A stretch of DNA of 64,000 nt from UBA7985 sp965658725 (GTDB taxonomy: Bacteria > Pseudomonadota > Alphaproteobacteria > UBA7985): contig CBFHUI010000004.1 of assembly GCA_965658725.1 (NCBI GenBank), positions 1 through 64,000 on the forward strand, given 5' to 3'. Position numbers and translations under genes: made by a program. A model generated the notes under the pieces. It saw only the letters and a list, made by a program, of their open reading frames with translations. It was not told where the DNA came from and ran no database searches. Below, one piece after another: positions 48,187 to 56,500 of this stretch (its first letter is position 1; every line of letters begins with the position of its first letter).

Positions 48187-49152
48187 CTAGACCAGCCCTT
48201 CGCGCCCAATCGACAGGAACCGCTGCTCCCGCGAGCGTTTGAGCGCCTGGCCGTCCATGGCGGAAAGCTTCTTCAGCTGCGCTTCAATCGAGTCACCCAG
48301 CGCCATGGCGGCTTCGACCGGGTGACGGTGCGCGCCGCCTGCGGGTTCGTCTACTATGCCGTCAATGACGCCCAGCCGAAGCAGATCTTGCGCGGTCAGG
48401 TTCAACGCCCCGGCCGCGTCCTTGGCAAACTTGCCGTCGCGCCAGAGGATCGAGGCACAGCCTTCGGGGGAAATCACGGAATAAACCGCGTGCTCGAACA
48501 TCAGAACGCGGTTCGAAGCCGCCAGCGCCACTGCGCCGCCAGAGCCGCCTTCGCCGGTGATCACCGCGATCGAAGGCACCTCGAGCCGCAAGCCGGCTTG
48601 GATTGAACGGGCAATGGCCTCAGCCTGTCCGCGCTCTTCCGCGCCTTTGCCCGGATAAGCGCCGGGCGTGTCCACGAAGGACAGAACCGGCAGGTTGAAC
48701 TGCCCTGCCAACTCCATCAGGCGGATCGCTTTGCGGTAGCCCTCGGGCCGACCCATGCCGAAGTTGTGCCTTACCCGCGAGTTCATGTCGTTGCCCTTCT
48801 CGTGGCCCATGACCACAACAGGACGACCCCGGAACCGCGCCAATCCGCCCAGAATGGCTTGATCGTCGCCGAAGTTCCGGTCACCGGAGAGCGGCTGGTA
48901 ATCGGAGAGCAGCATTTTCGCCAGCGCAAGGAACTGCGGCCGGTCGGGGTGGCGGGCGACCTGACATTTCTGCCAGGCATCCAGGTTGCGATAGACTTGG
49001 GTCAGGCGTTTAGCGGCCTGCTCGCGCAGCTTTTCCAGCTCGGTGCTCATATCGCCGCTGCCGTCTTCACCGACGAGCCGGCTCAGCTCCGCAATCTTCG
49101 CTTCCAGATCTTTGACTGGCTTTTCAAATTCCAAGGCCACCGCAGCGGACAT
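48187..49152 (-). CDS. accA: Acetyl-CoA carboxylase carboxyltransferase subunit alpha
   Basis: This 321-residue subunit pairs with AccD to transfer CO2 from biotin to acetyl-CoA, the first step of fatty acid synthesis. The N-terminal helical segment FEKPVKDLEAKIAEL is typical. The core has GRPVVVMGHEKG, FGMGRPEGYRKAIRLM, SFVDTPGAYPGKGAEERGQ and GEGGSGGAVALA. The length is normal. The coupling of xerD, accA and yggS is by position only (gaps of 29 and 3 bases). Confidence 0.97.
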   Translation of the reverse strand: MSAAVALEFEKPVKDLEAKIAELSRLVGEDGSGDMSTELEKLREQAAKRLTQVYRNLDAWQKCQVARHPDRPQFLALAKMLLSDYQPLSGDRNFGDDQAILGGLARFRGRPVVVMGHEKGNDMNSRVRHNFGMGRPEGYRKAIRLMELAGQFNLPVLSFVDTPGAYPGKGAEERGQAEAIARSIQAGLRLEVPSIAVITGEGGSGGAVALAASNRVLMFEHAVYSVISPEGCASILWRDGKFAKDAAGALNLTAQDLLRLGVIDGIVDEPAGGAHRHPVEAAMALGDSIEAQLKKLSAMDGQALKRSREQRFLSIGREGLV

Positions 49153-49181
49153 GCCAGACGTCTCCCGTCTTTGGTTTCCGG

Positions 49182-50153
49182 TTAGTTCAGTTGTGCTAGC
49201 CCATCGCCGCCGCTTAACAAACCCAGATTCAGTGGGTGAGCTGCGCCTACAATGGCCTTCAGACGCTCGTCTAGGATATGGGTGTAGATCTGCGTGGTCG
49301 ATATATCGGCGTGCCCAAGCAGGGATTGCACAGCGCGCAAATCCGCTCCATGGGCCAGCAAATGGCTTGCAAAGGCGTGTCTGAGCACATGGGGAGAAAG
49401 GAGCCCTGGATCAACATTGGCCCGTGCTGCCAGATCTTTCAGCGTCGTACCAAGCTTCTGTCTAGAAAGATGTCCCGCCTTTGACGGTTCTGGAAAGAGG
49501 AACAGACTTTCCTTGCCCAGTGGCAGAAACCCAACCCGGCCGCCTTCGATGTAGCGGGCCAGTGCGCGCTGTGCGGGTTCGCCGACGGGTATCATACGCT
49601 CCTTATTACCCTTGCCGCGCACGACCAGAAAGCGCGGGTCACGGGCAGCGACAGCGATGGGAAGGCTGACCAATTCCGTCGCGCGCATGCCCGTGGCGTA
49701 GAGCAACTCGACCAACGCAAGTGTGCGCAGAGTGGTGGGCGTGCCGGAGTCGGCGTCTTGCTGCGCGCGGGTCAGCAGCTTGCCGACCTGATCTTCAGAG
49801 ACCAGCTTGGGCAGCGGCTTGCCGGTGCGGGGGCCGTCGATGTGGCGGGCGGGGTTGTCTTTGCGCAGACCGTCTTGCTGCAAAAACAGGAAGTATTGCT
49901 TCAGCGCCGAGAGCTTGCGCGCGGCGGTCCTGGCGGACTGACCAGCGTCGAGCAGCCCTGCGAGAAAGGTACGAATGTCCACGGCATCAGCAATGGCAAT
50001 GTTGCCGCCAGTTTCCGGCCGGGCGTGGTTCAGGCTCTGGCGAAAGGCATCGAGGTCGCGGCGGTAGGCTTCCAGCGTGTTCCGCGCTGCGCCGCGTTCG
50101 CTGCGCAGCATCTCAAAGAACAGATCCAGAAAGGGCCCCTCGTTGACTGCCAT
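49182..50153 (-). CDS. xerD: Tyrosine recombinase XerD
   Basis: This 323-residue site-specific recombinase resolves chromosome dimers at dif with XerC and FtsK. The N-terminal SAM-like core-binding domain covers about 1-100. The catalytic residues are visible: Arg in ATGMRATELV, Lys in VRGKGNKERM, His-x-x-Arg in HVLRHAFASHLL, His in LGHADISTTQ, and Tyr in IYTHI. In alphaproteobacteria the xerD copy lies near accA and aroK, which supports XerD over XerC. Its ATG overlaps the stop of the small membrane protein (TGATG). Confidence 0.93.
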   Translation of the reverse strand: MAVNEGPFLDLFFEMLRSERGAARNTLEAYRRDLDAFRQSLNHARPETGGNIAIADAVDIRTFLAGLLDAGQSARTAARKLSALKQYFLFLQQDGLRKDNPARHIDGPRTGKPLPKLVSEDQVGKLLTRAQQDADSGTPTTLRTLALVELLYATGMRATELVSLPIAVAARDPRFLVVRGKGNKERMIPVGEPAQRALARYIEGGRVGFLPLGKESLFLFPEPSKAGHLSRQKLGTTLKDLAARANVDPGLLSPHVLRHAFASHLLAHGADLRAVQSLLGHADISTTQIYTHILDERLKAIVGAAHPLNLGLLSGGDGLAQLN

Positions 50154-50344
50154 CAGCGCCCCGTGTCAGTCGGCCGCGGCATGTCCTGCCCCAGAATAAC
50201 CTCGCGCGGCAGCACTTGCCGGATCGTCTGAGCTGGGCGGGGCGGTTCCCAAGTGTACAGCAGAATCAGGAAGAAAACCCCGATCACGCACAGGATCACC
50301 AGAAACAGCAAAAAGGGATTAGGATCGTTTCGCCGGAAGGTCAT
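50153..50344 (-). CDS. Small single-helix membrane protein
   Basis: This 63-residue protein has one hydrophobic helix (FLLFLVILCVIGVFFLILLY, about 11-30), a short charged cytoplasmic start and a proline-rich tail. I recognise no family. It is translationally coupled to xerD through TGATG, lies divergent from aroK across 61 bases, and occupies a position where other alphaproteobacteria also have a short hypothetical gene (from memory). The overlap and the clear helix make it a real gene. Confidence 0.75.
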   Translation of the reverse strand: MTFRRNDPNPFLLFLVILCVIGVFFLILLYTWEPPRPAQTIRQVLPREVILGQDMPRPTDTGR

Positions 50345-50405
50345 GTGTCGATGTTAAGCCCTGTCTTCGTTTACAGCTTCAATAAACGGGTCTAAACGCC
50401 AAGTC

Positions 50406-50972
50406 ATGACCCAAGCACGCAACAAGAGCCTCGCAAAATCGCTGCACGGTCGCATCGACCGTCCAATCGTTCTGGTTGGGCTCATGGGATGCGGCAAGTC
50501 CAGTGTTGGCAAAGTCATCGCCCCCCTCTTGGGCCTCGACTTCTTTGATTCCGACTCAGAAATCGAAGGCGCTGCGGGCATGTCTATCGCTGAAATCTTT
50601 GAAAATTATGGCGAAGCTGAATTTCGTGCGCTGGAAAGGCGGATTTTTGAGCGCATGCTGGATGACCAGCCCAAGGTTATTGCAGCTGGTGGCGGGGCTT
50701 TCGTGCAGGATGATACCCGGGCCGTGATCAAGGCTGGCAGTGTCTCTCTCTGGCTGCAAGCAAAGCTGGACGTGCTTGTCTCGCGGACGCAAAAGCGGAG
50801 CAATCGGCCCATTTTGGCCGGTAAGGATCACCGCGCGGTGCTGCGAGATTTGATGGAAAAGCGACGTCCAGCATATGAGAAGGCCGACTTGCGCGTGTTT
50901 TCAGGACCGGAATCGATCGATAAAACGGTTCGGGCGTCTTTGGACGCGCTCAAGGGCCACTTCCTGCCCTGA
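50406..50972 (+). CDS. aroK: Shikimate kinase
   Basis: This 188-residue cytosolic kinase phosphorylates shikimate in aromatic amino acid synthesis. The Walker A motif is GLMGCGKSSVGK (about 20-31). The shikimate-binding DSDSEIE and the AEFRALERR segment follow, then AAGGGAFVQDD and the lid RSNRPILAG. The N-terminal 15 residues are extra, as in rhizobial AroK. The gene is 15 bases before aroB, the usual pair. Confidence 0.96.
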   Translation: MTQARNKSLAKSLHGRIDRPIVLVGLMGCGKSSVGKVIAPLLGLDFFDSDSEIEGAAGMSIAEIFENYGEAEFRALERRIFERMLDDQPKVIAAGGGAFVQDDTRAVIKAGSVSLWLQAKLDVLVSRTQKRSNRPILAGKDHRAVLRDLMEKRRPAYEKADLRVFSGPESIDKTVRASLDALKGHFLP

Positions 50973-50987
50973 GCCACAGGAACGGAC

Positions 50988-52100
50988 ATGACACAGCAGA
51001 CTCTCGAAGTTGGACTTGGTGAGCGCACCTATCCCATCACCATCGGTGCCGGCGTGCTCGATGGATTGGCGGCGGCGTGGGCCGATCGGCTGAAGCCTCG
51101 CCGGCTGTCGATCATCGCCGACAGCGCCGTTTGGGCGGCCCATGGCGCCCGGCTTGAGCAGCAGTTGACGGCGGCAGATGTGGCGATCCGGCTGGTGACG
51201 GTACCGGGTGGGGAGGAGAGCAAGTCCTTTCCCGTCTTTGCAGATGTTTGTGAGCAAATGCTCGCCCATGGCATTGAGCGCCGCGACGTCTTGCTGGCTT
51301 TTGGTGGCGGTGTGGTGGGTGACCTTGCGGGTTACGTGGCCGCTTCGCTGTTGCGCGGGATCGACTTTATTCAGGTGCCGACGACCCTACTGGCGCAAGT
51401 TGATTCCTCCGTCGGCGGCAAGACCGGGATCAACAGCGCGAGCGGCAAGAACCTCGTTGGCGCGTTTCACCAGCCCAAGGCCGTCTACATCGACACCACT
51501 CTCCTCGACACCCTGCCCGAACGCGAATGGCGCGCAGGCTATGCTGAGGTGGCCAAGTACGGCTGTCTTTGGGACGGTGCGTTTTTCGAGTGGTTGGAAA
51601 GCGAAGGCCCTGCCGTGCGTCCGGGTGATGCGGATGCCCTGATCGAAGCGGTGACCCGCTCTTGCGCCATTAAGGCCGAAGTTGTCGCGCAGGATGAGCG
51701 TGAGGTAGGCGTGCGCGGGTTGCTCAACCTTGGCCACACCTTTGGTCACGCGCTCGAAGCAAACTACGGCTACGACGGCCGCTTGTTACACGGCGAAGGG
51801 GTCGCCGTGGGGATCGGCTTGGCCTATGAGCTGGGGCGGGTACTGGGGCTTTCGACCGGACAGGACGCGCAGCGGGTGAAAACACACCTGCTCGCCGCCG
51901 GCCTGCCGGTGCACCGCTCACAGCTTGCGGCGCAGGATTTAAGCCTGAAATCGATCTGGAAACCGATGATGAAAGACAAAAAGGTGCAGGACGGCGTCCC
52001 GACCTTTATTGTTCCCACATCCATTGGGGATACCCATTTGAATAAAGACGTGCCGAAAGCGGCCGTCGATCAAGTGTTGAATGACTGGCTGGAGTCCTGA
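50988..52100 (+). CDS. aroB: 3-dehydroquinate synthase
   Basis: This 370-residue NAD- and zinc-dependent enzyme converts DAHP to 3-dehydroquinate, the second step of the shikimate route. GGEESKSFPVFADVCE, FGGGVVGDLAGYVAASLLRG and TLLAQVDSSVGGKTGIN are diagnostic NAD and substrate segments. Metal-binding residues occur in AEVAKYG, LNLGHTFGHALE and LHGEGVAVGI. It is co-transcribed with aroK and ends three bases before the CNNM gene. Confidence 0.97.
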   Translation: MTQQTLEVGLGERTYPITIGAGVLDGLAAAWADRLKPRRLSIIADSAVWAAHGARLEQQLTAADVAIRLVTVPGGEESKSFPVFADVCEQMLAHGIERRDVLLAFGGGVVGDLAGYVAASLLRGIDFIQVPTTLLAQVDSSVGGKTGINSASGKNLVGAFHQPKAVYIDTTLLDTLPEREWRAGYAEVAKYGCLWDGAFFEWLESEGPAVRPGDADALIEAVTRSCAIKAEVVAQDEREVGVRGLLNLGHTFGHALEANYGYDGRLLHGEGVAVGIGLAYELGRVLGLSTGQDAQRVKTHLLAAGLPVHRSQLAAQDLSLKSIWKPMMKDKKVQDGVPTFIVPTSIGDTHLNKDVPKAAVDQVLNDWLES

Positions 52101-52103
52101 TCC

Positions 52104-53408
52104 GTGTTGACCACCGTGGTCGCCATTGCCCTCGTAATCCTGCTGCTGCTGGCCGCTTCGGCCTTCTTCAGCGGCTCTGAAACCGCGCTGACTGGCGCGA
52201 ACGCGGCGCGCATGCACCTGCTGGCTAAGGGCGGGGACAAGCGGGCCGGGCGGGCCGAGCGGCTGATCGCGATCAAGGACCGCGTGGTGTCTGCCATCCT
52301 GATTGGCAACAACCTAGTGAACATCCTCGCATCCGCCCTAGCAACCATGCTGTTCAGCACGCTGTTCGGCGGCTTCGGTGTTGTGGTGGCAACCGTTGTG
52401 ATGACCGTACTGGTCGTGGTGTTCGCCGAAGTGCTGCCCAAGACCTTTGCCCTGCGTCAGGCCGATAACGTTGCGCTGCGCGTGTCACGGCCACTGTCCA
52501 TCCTGACAGCTGTATTCGCGCCCGCGACCTTTGCGCTGCAGCGGGTGATCTCCGCGCTGCTTCCCGACCGGACGACGGACGACGACGAAGGCGAGGAGGC
52601 CCTCCGAGGCGCCATTGCACTGCACGCCACCAGTGGTGATGCCGAAGACGAAGCGGAGAGCCAGATGCTTGGCTCCATCCTCGACCTTGAGGACGTCGCG
52701 GTTGACGAGATCATGACCCATCGCAGCCAGGTTGAGTCCCTCGACCTCAGCCAGACCAACGCCGAGATCATCGACGCGGTGCTGAACTCAACCTTTACCC
52801 GCCTGCCAGTCTGGCGGGAGCAGCCGGACAACATCGTCGGCGTGCTGCACGCTAAAAACCTGTTCCGCGCCCTGCGAAAAGCCGACGGCGACCCGGAGAA
52901 GCTGAACATCAGCGCCATCGTTGCCACGCCGTGGTTCGTGCCGGGTACCGCCTCACTGCTTGAGCAACTCCAGCACTTCCGCTCCCGCCGCGAGCACTTT
53001 GCGCTCGTTGTTGATGAGTACGGCGGGCTGGAAGGCGTTGTGACGCTCGAAGATATCCTCGAAGAAATCGTTGGCGACATCGACGATGAAGAAGACGAAG
53101 TGCGCCGCGGCATCCAGCGGGAGGCCGGCGGATCCTTCATCATTGATGGCGAGATTTCCTTGCGTGATCTGAACCGGAACCTGAGCTGGCGCTTGCCCGA
53201 TGACCGGGCCTCAACGCTGGCGGGTTTCGTGCTCTACGAGAGTCGCCAGATCCCTGAGGTCGGGCAGGTGCTGAGCTTCCAGGGGTTCCAATTCGAGATT
53301 TTGGGCAGGGATCGTCTGCGAATCACCCGCTTGCGCGTGACCCCAGAATCGGTCTTGGCTCAAAGACGTCGAAATCAGCGCAAAACCAGTGAGCAAACCG
53401 CCCCATGA
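52104..53408 (+). CDS. CNNM/HlyC family membrane protein (DUF21, CBS pair, CorC_HlyC)
   Basis: This 434-residue inner-membrane protein is predicted to move magnesium or cobalt. The N-terminal DUF21 transmembrane domain (1-185) has the SAFFSGSETALTGAN motif. Two CBS domains (about 205-335, with VVDEYGGLEGVVTLEDILEEI) and a CorC_HlyC domain (about 350-420) follow. The start is GTG at 52104, three bases after aroB. It overlaps the DUF2889 gene (ATGA). It differs from the CorC at 35.9 kb by having the membrane domain. Confidence 0.93.
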   Translation: MLTTVVAIALVILLLLAASAFFSGSETALTGANAARMHLLAKGGDKRAGRAERLIAIKDRVVSAILIGNNLVNILASALATMLFSTLFGGFGVVVATVVMTVLVVVFAEVLPKTFALRQADNVALRVSRPLSILTAVFAPATFALQRVISALLPDRTTDDDEGEEALRGAIALHATSGDAEDEAESQMLGSILDLEDVAVDEIMTHRSQVESLDLSQTNAEIIDAVLNSTFTRLPVWREQPDNIVGVLHAKNLFRALRKADGDPEKLNISAIVATPWFVPGTASLLEQLQHFRSRREHFALVVDEYGGLEGVVTLEDILEEIVGDIDDEEDEVRRGIQREAGGSFIIDGEISLRDLNRNLSWRLPDDRASTLAGFVLYESRQIPEVGQVLSFQGFQFEILGRDRLRITRLRVTPESVLAQRRRNQRKTSEQTAP

Positions 53409-54076
53409 ATGGTCGCAGTACCCAACACCCACAGCAGGGCTTACCAACCGCCGATCGCCGCAAGCTTTTGCACGAACGCCGCTACGATATTCGTGGCTAT
53501 GAGCGTGAAGACGGCATGATCGATGTCGAGGGCAAGATCGTCGATCTGAAGCCTCATTCCTTCGACAACCACGACCGGGGCTACGTCCCGGCGGGGGAGC
53601 CGCTGCATGAAATGCACCTGCGTCTGACGATCGATGAGAACTTCAAGATTCACCGCGCTGTGGCGGCGACGCTCTACTCGCCCTTTGCCATTTGCCCCGG
53701 CGCTACGGACGCTTACGCCCGGCTCGAGGGCCTGACCATTGGCCCGGGCTTCAACAAGCGGGCGGCTGAGGCTGTTGGGACGGCGCTAGGGTGCACCCAC
53801 ATCACCGAAATGCTCCGCGCCATGGGTACTGTTGCGTTTCAGTCCATGTGGCCGATCATCCGGCGCAAGGAATTGGAAGCAGAAGAGCGGGAAAAGGCCG
53901 AGAACGGCGGGGCTCCTGCAGCAGAGAAGCCAAAAAAGCGACCAGGACTGCTGGGCAGCTGTCACGCCCATGCGCCCTGGTCCGAAGTGGTGAAAAGAAA
54001 CTGGCCTGACTTCTACGACCCCGAAGCCGAGGCCGATGCGCTGGCACGAGTGGAGTCGCCCAGCAGCCGCAGCTAG
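53405..54076 (+). CDS. DUF2889 family protein
   Basis: This 223-residue soluble protein matches DUF2889: RRYDIRGYEREDGMIDVEG at the N-terminus, EMHLRLTIDENFKIHRA, CPGATDAYARLEGLTIGPGF and CTHITEMLRAMGTVAFQSMW. Conserved Cys and His residues (ICPG, GCTHI, GSCHAHA) could bind a metal. Function is unknown. The ATGA overlap with the CNNM gene suggests linkage to metal handling, but that is inference from position only. Confidence 0.88.
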   Translation: MNGRSTQHPQQGLPTADRRKLLHERRYDIRGYEREDGMIDVEGKIVDLKPHSFDNHDRGYVPAGEPLHEMHLRLTIDENFKIHRAVAATLYSPFAICPGATDAYARLEGLTIGPGFNKRAAEAVGTALGCTHITEMLRAMGTVAFQSMWPIIRRKELEAEEREKAENGGAPAAEKPKKRPGLLGSCHAHAPWSEVVKRNWPDFYDPEAEADALARVESPSSRS

Positions 54077-54082
54077 ACCGAT

Positions 54083-54328
54083 TTAGCGACGGCGAAAGTA
54101 CTGCAAAATCTGCGCACGCATGGTGGAGGAGAAGGACGCCTGCCCCTTGCGGCGCTCGACGTAGTCGCAGAACTGGTCGAGAGACACTTTCTCTTCTTCC
54201 AGTAGCTCATTGAGTCCCGCCCAGAATTCCGGCTCGAGCCGCACAGACGTGCGACGCCCCTGAACGCGAACATTTCGGATGGGGTGGATCGCCTTTTGAG
54301 GCGTGTCTTGTGAAATTTGCTGAAGCAT
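54083..54328 (-). CDS. Ribbon-helix-helix DNA-binding protein
   Basis: This 81-residue protein belongs to the RHH_4 group: IRNVRVQGRRTSVRLEPEFW gives the beta-strand and first helix, followed by LEEEKVSLDQFCDYVERRKG. The ATG at 54328 is chosen because a strong GGAGG (54335-54339 on the complementary strand) lies six bases upstream. It has no toxin partner. Its AT-rich upstream region separates it from bolA. It probably acts as a transcription regulator, target unknown. Confidence 0.85.
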   Translation of the reverse strand: MLQQISQDTPQKAIHPIRNVRVQGRRTSVRLEPEFWAGLNELLEEEKVSLDQFCDYVERRKGQASFSSTMRAQILQYFRRR

Positions 54329-54484
54329 GGGGAACCTCCAAAAAAGTGCATTCATGGGAAATGATCTCGTATAACGAGTAGTACCTATGAATTAGGTTCT
54401 TATGCAAGCGAAATCGTTATGGAAATGCAACCAAAAGTAATTTTTCATGCATTTTTTTGCCTAAGCGAGCCAGTCTAGACAATT

Positions 54485-54739
54485 TTATAGGAATGATATC
54501 GAAAGTGCATGCACGGGGCCGGCCAGTTCTGCGGCTAAAATCGTATGCACCCTCCGGTAGCGCTCCAGTCGCGTTAGGCCGGAAAGGGCTTCCGACTTGA
54601 TGGTTAGTTTGAAGTGCGATTCACCTGAGTTTGGACTGCCAGCGTGGCCCGCGTGCAAATGAGACTCATTCTCTAATTCCAAAATTTCAGGGGACAGGGC
54701 CGCAATTAGCTTGGCTTCGATCTGTTCCTGCACGGTCAT
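54485..54739 (-). CDS. bolA: BolA family protein
   Basis: This 84-residue BolA has an N-terminal helix (VQEQIEAKLIAALSPEILEL), the HLHAGHAG segment with ligand histidines, GESHFKLTIKSEAL, and the YRRVHTILAAELAGPVHALSI core. Family members pair with monothiol glutaredoxins in iron-sulfur trafficking. It is divergent from the J-domain gene across 53 bases. No glutaredoxin gene is in the window. Confidence 0.95.
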   Translation of the reverse strand: MTVQEQIEAKLIAALSPEILELENESHLHAGHAGSPNSGESHFKLTIKSEALSGLTRLERYRRVHTILAAELAGPVHALSISFL

Positions 54740-54792
54740 TTCGCTTAGTCTCCAAAATCTTGTGTCTGACCCACCTATAACCCGGCGGCCCC

Positions 54793-55440
54793 ATGGATCG
54801 AAGCGCTGAAGACGCTCTGAAAGAACCTTTCAAACGGACCAACCGCACGCAGGAGCGTGAGCAACGGCGTGCGAAAAGTCGCGTGCGCGTCTGTGAAGCG
54901 CCGGGCTGTAAGGAAGAGGGCCAGTATCCTGCACCCAAGTCTCGCCGACGGGTCAACGAACGCTACCACTTCTGTCTTGAGCACGTGCGCGAGTACAACA
55001 AGGCGTGGAACTACTTTGAGGGCATGACCCCTGGCGCGGTCGAGCGGGATCGCCTCGCCGCCATGACCTGGGACCGGCCGACCTGGCGCTTTGGGGAGCA
55101 GGGTCGGGCCAAGGCGGGCCAGCGAGCCAGTGCCTTTTCCGGGAACGCCTTCAAAGACAGCTTTGGTTTCTTCGAGGAAGACGAGCGCGACGAGGAAGAA
55201 ATCCGCGCGCGCGACACGCGCCGGCTGCTGCGTTCCCTGCCGCCCGAGTATCGGCAGGCCTTCGATACGCTCGAGATTCAACCGCCTGTGACGCCAGAAG
55301 CACTGAAATCGCACTACAAAGATTTGGTTCGCAAGCTACATCCTGATTTGAACCAAAACGACCCGGCTGCGGAAGAGAAGATGAAAGCTGTGAACGCCGC
55401 TTATTCCCTCGTCCGCGACATTATCGAGAACGCTGAATAA
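54793..55440 (+). CDS. J-domain (DnaJ-like) protein with N-terminal CxxC/CxxH region
   Basis: This 215-residue protein has its J domain at the C-terminus (about 150-215), with the HPD signature at 183-185. The N-terminal part has CEAPGCKEEG and FCLEHVREYNKAW, a possible zinc-binding arrangement, and a helical middle. This architecture is found next to bolA and cobS in other alphaproteobacteria. It should stimulate an Hsp70 partner; the client is unknown. Confidence 0.9.
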   Translation: MDRSAEDALKEPFKRTNRTQEREQRRAKSRVRVCEAPGCKEEGQYPAPKSRRRVNERYHFCLEHVREYNKAWNYFEGMTPGAVERDRLAAMTWDRPTWRFGEQGRAKAGQRASAFSGNAFKDSFGFFEEDERDEEEIRARDTRRLLRSLPPEYRQAFDTLEIQPPVTPEALKSHYKDLVRKLHPDLNQNDPAAEEKMKAVNAAYSLVRDIIENAE

Positions 55441-55531
55441 CCCGGCTCTCAGCCTTGCACGAAGCGCCCTTGCGGGGTCCATGGCGCTTGAGTGTAATGA
55501 GCCGGAAATTAAAACTTGAGGGTAAGCCATC

Positions 55532-56497
55532 ATGACCGCAGAGCTCACGGCACCAGACATCACCGTAAACGTCCGTGACGCCTTTGGGATCGACGTGGAT
55601 CTGGACGTTCCCGCGTTTTCCGAGGCTAACGAATACGTGCCGGATCATGACGAGAATTACATTTTCGATCGCGATACCACGCTCGCCATCCTGATGGGCT
55701 TCAAGCACAACCGCCGCGTGATGGTGCAGGGCTACCACGGCACGGGCAAGTCAACGCACATCGAGCAAGTGGCCTCCCGGCTAAACTGGCCGCTGGTGCG
55801 GGTGAACCTCGACAGCCACGTTTCGCGGATCGATCTGGTCGGTAAAGACGCGATTGTCCTGAAAGACGGCAAGCAGATTACGGAGTTCCGTGAAGGCCTG
55901 CTGCCCTGGTCGCTGCAACGCCCCATGGCGCTGGTGTTCGATGAATACGATGCTGGCCGCCCGGACGTGATGTTCGTGATCCAGCGCGTGCTGGAAGTCG
56001 ATGGCAAGCTGACTCTGCTGGACCAAAACAAAGTCATCCGCCCGAATCCCCACTTCCGCCTGTTCGCGACGGCCAACACGGTCGGTCTGGGCGACACGAC
56101 GGGCCTGTACCACGGCACGCAGCAGATCAACCAAGGTCAGATGGACCGCTGGTCTGTGGTGTGTACGCTGAACTATCTGCCGCGCGCGGTTGAGACGGAG
56201 ATCGTTCTCGCCAAGCTTCCAGCCTACCAGACTGAAGCCGGTCGCAAGACGGTTGAGTCGATGGTTGCGCTGGCCGATTTGACCCGTAAGGGCTTCATGG
56301 CGGGTGATATCTCCACCGTCATGTCCCCCCGGACGGTACTGACTTGGGCAGAGAACGCGGGGTATTTGGGCGAGGACATCGGTCTGGGTTTCCAGCTCTC
56401 CTTCCTCAACAAGTGTGACGAGTTGGAGCGCCCGGTGATTGCCGAGTACTTCCAGCGCGCCTTCGGTGAAGACCTGGTTCTGGACAAGGCAGCCTAA
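55532..56497 (+). CDS. cobS: Cobaltochelatase subunit CobS
   Basis: This 321-residue AAA+ subunit of the aerobic CobNST cobaltochelatase powers insertion of cobalt into hydrogenobyrinate a,c-diamide. The Walker A segment is YHGTGKSTHIEQVA. LVFDEYDAGRPDVMFVIQRVLE is Walker B, and RLFATANTVGLGD follows as sensor. The length is typical. cobT follows three bases later; cobN is not in the window. The 91-base upstream spacer has a hairpin (55462-55468 with 55483-55489) but no cobalamin riboswitch that I can recognise. Confidence 0.96.
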   Translation: MTAELTAPDITVNVRDAFGIDVDLDVPAFSEANEYVPDHDENYIFDRDTTLAILMGFKHNRRVMVQGYHGTGKSTHIEQVASRLNWPLVRVNLDSHVSRIDLVGKDAIVLKDGKQITEFREGLLPWSLQRPMALVFDEYDAGRPDVMFVIQRVLEVDGKLTLLDQNKVIRPNPHFRLFATANTVGLGDTTGLYHGTQQINQGQMDRWSVVCTLNYLPRAVETEIVLAKLPAYQTEAGRKTVESMVALADLTRKGFMAGDISTVMSPRTVLTWAENAGYLGEDIGLGFQLSFLNKCDELERPVIAEYFQRAFGEDLVLDKAA

Positions 56498-56500
56498 GCT

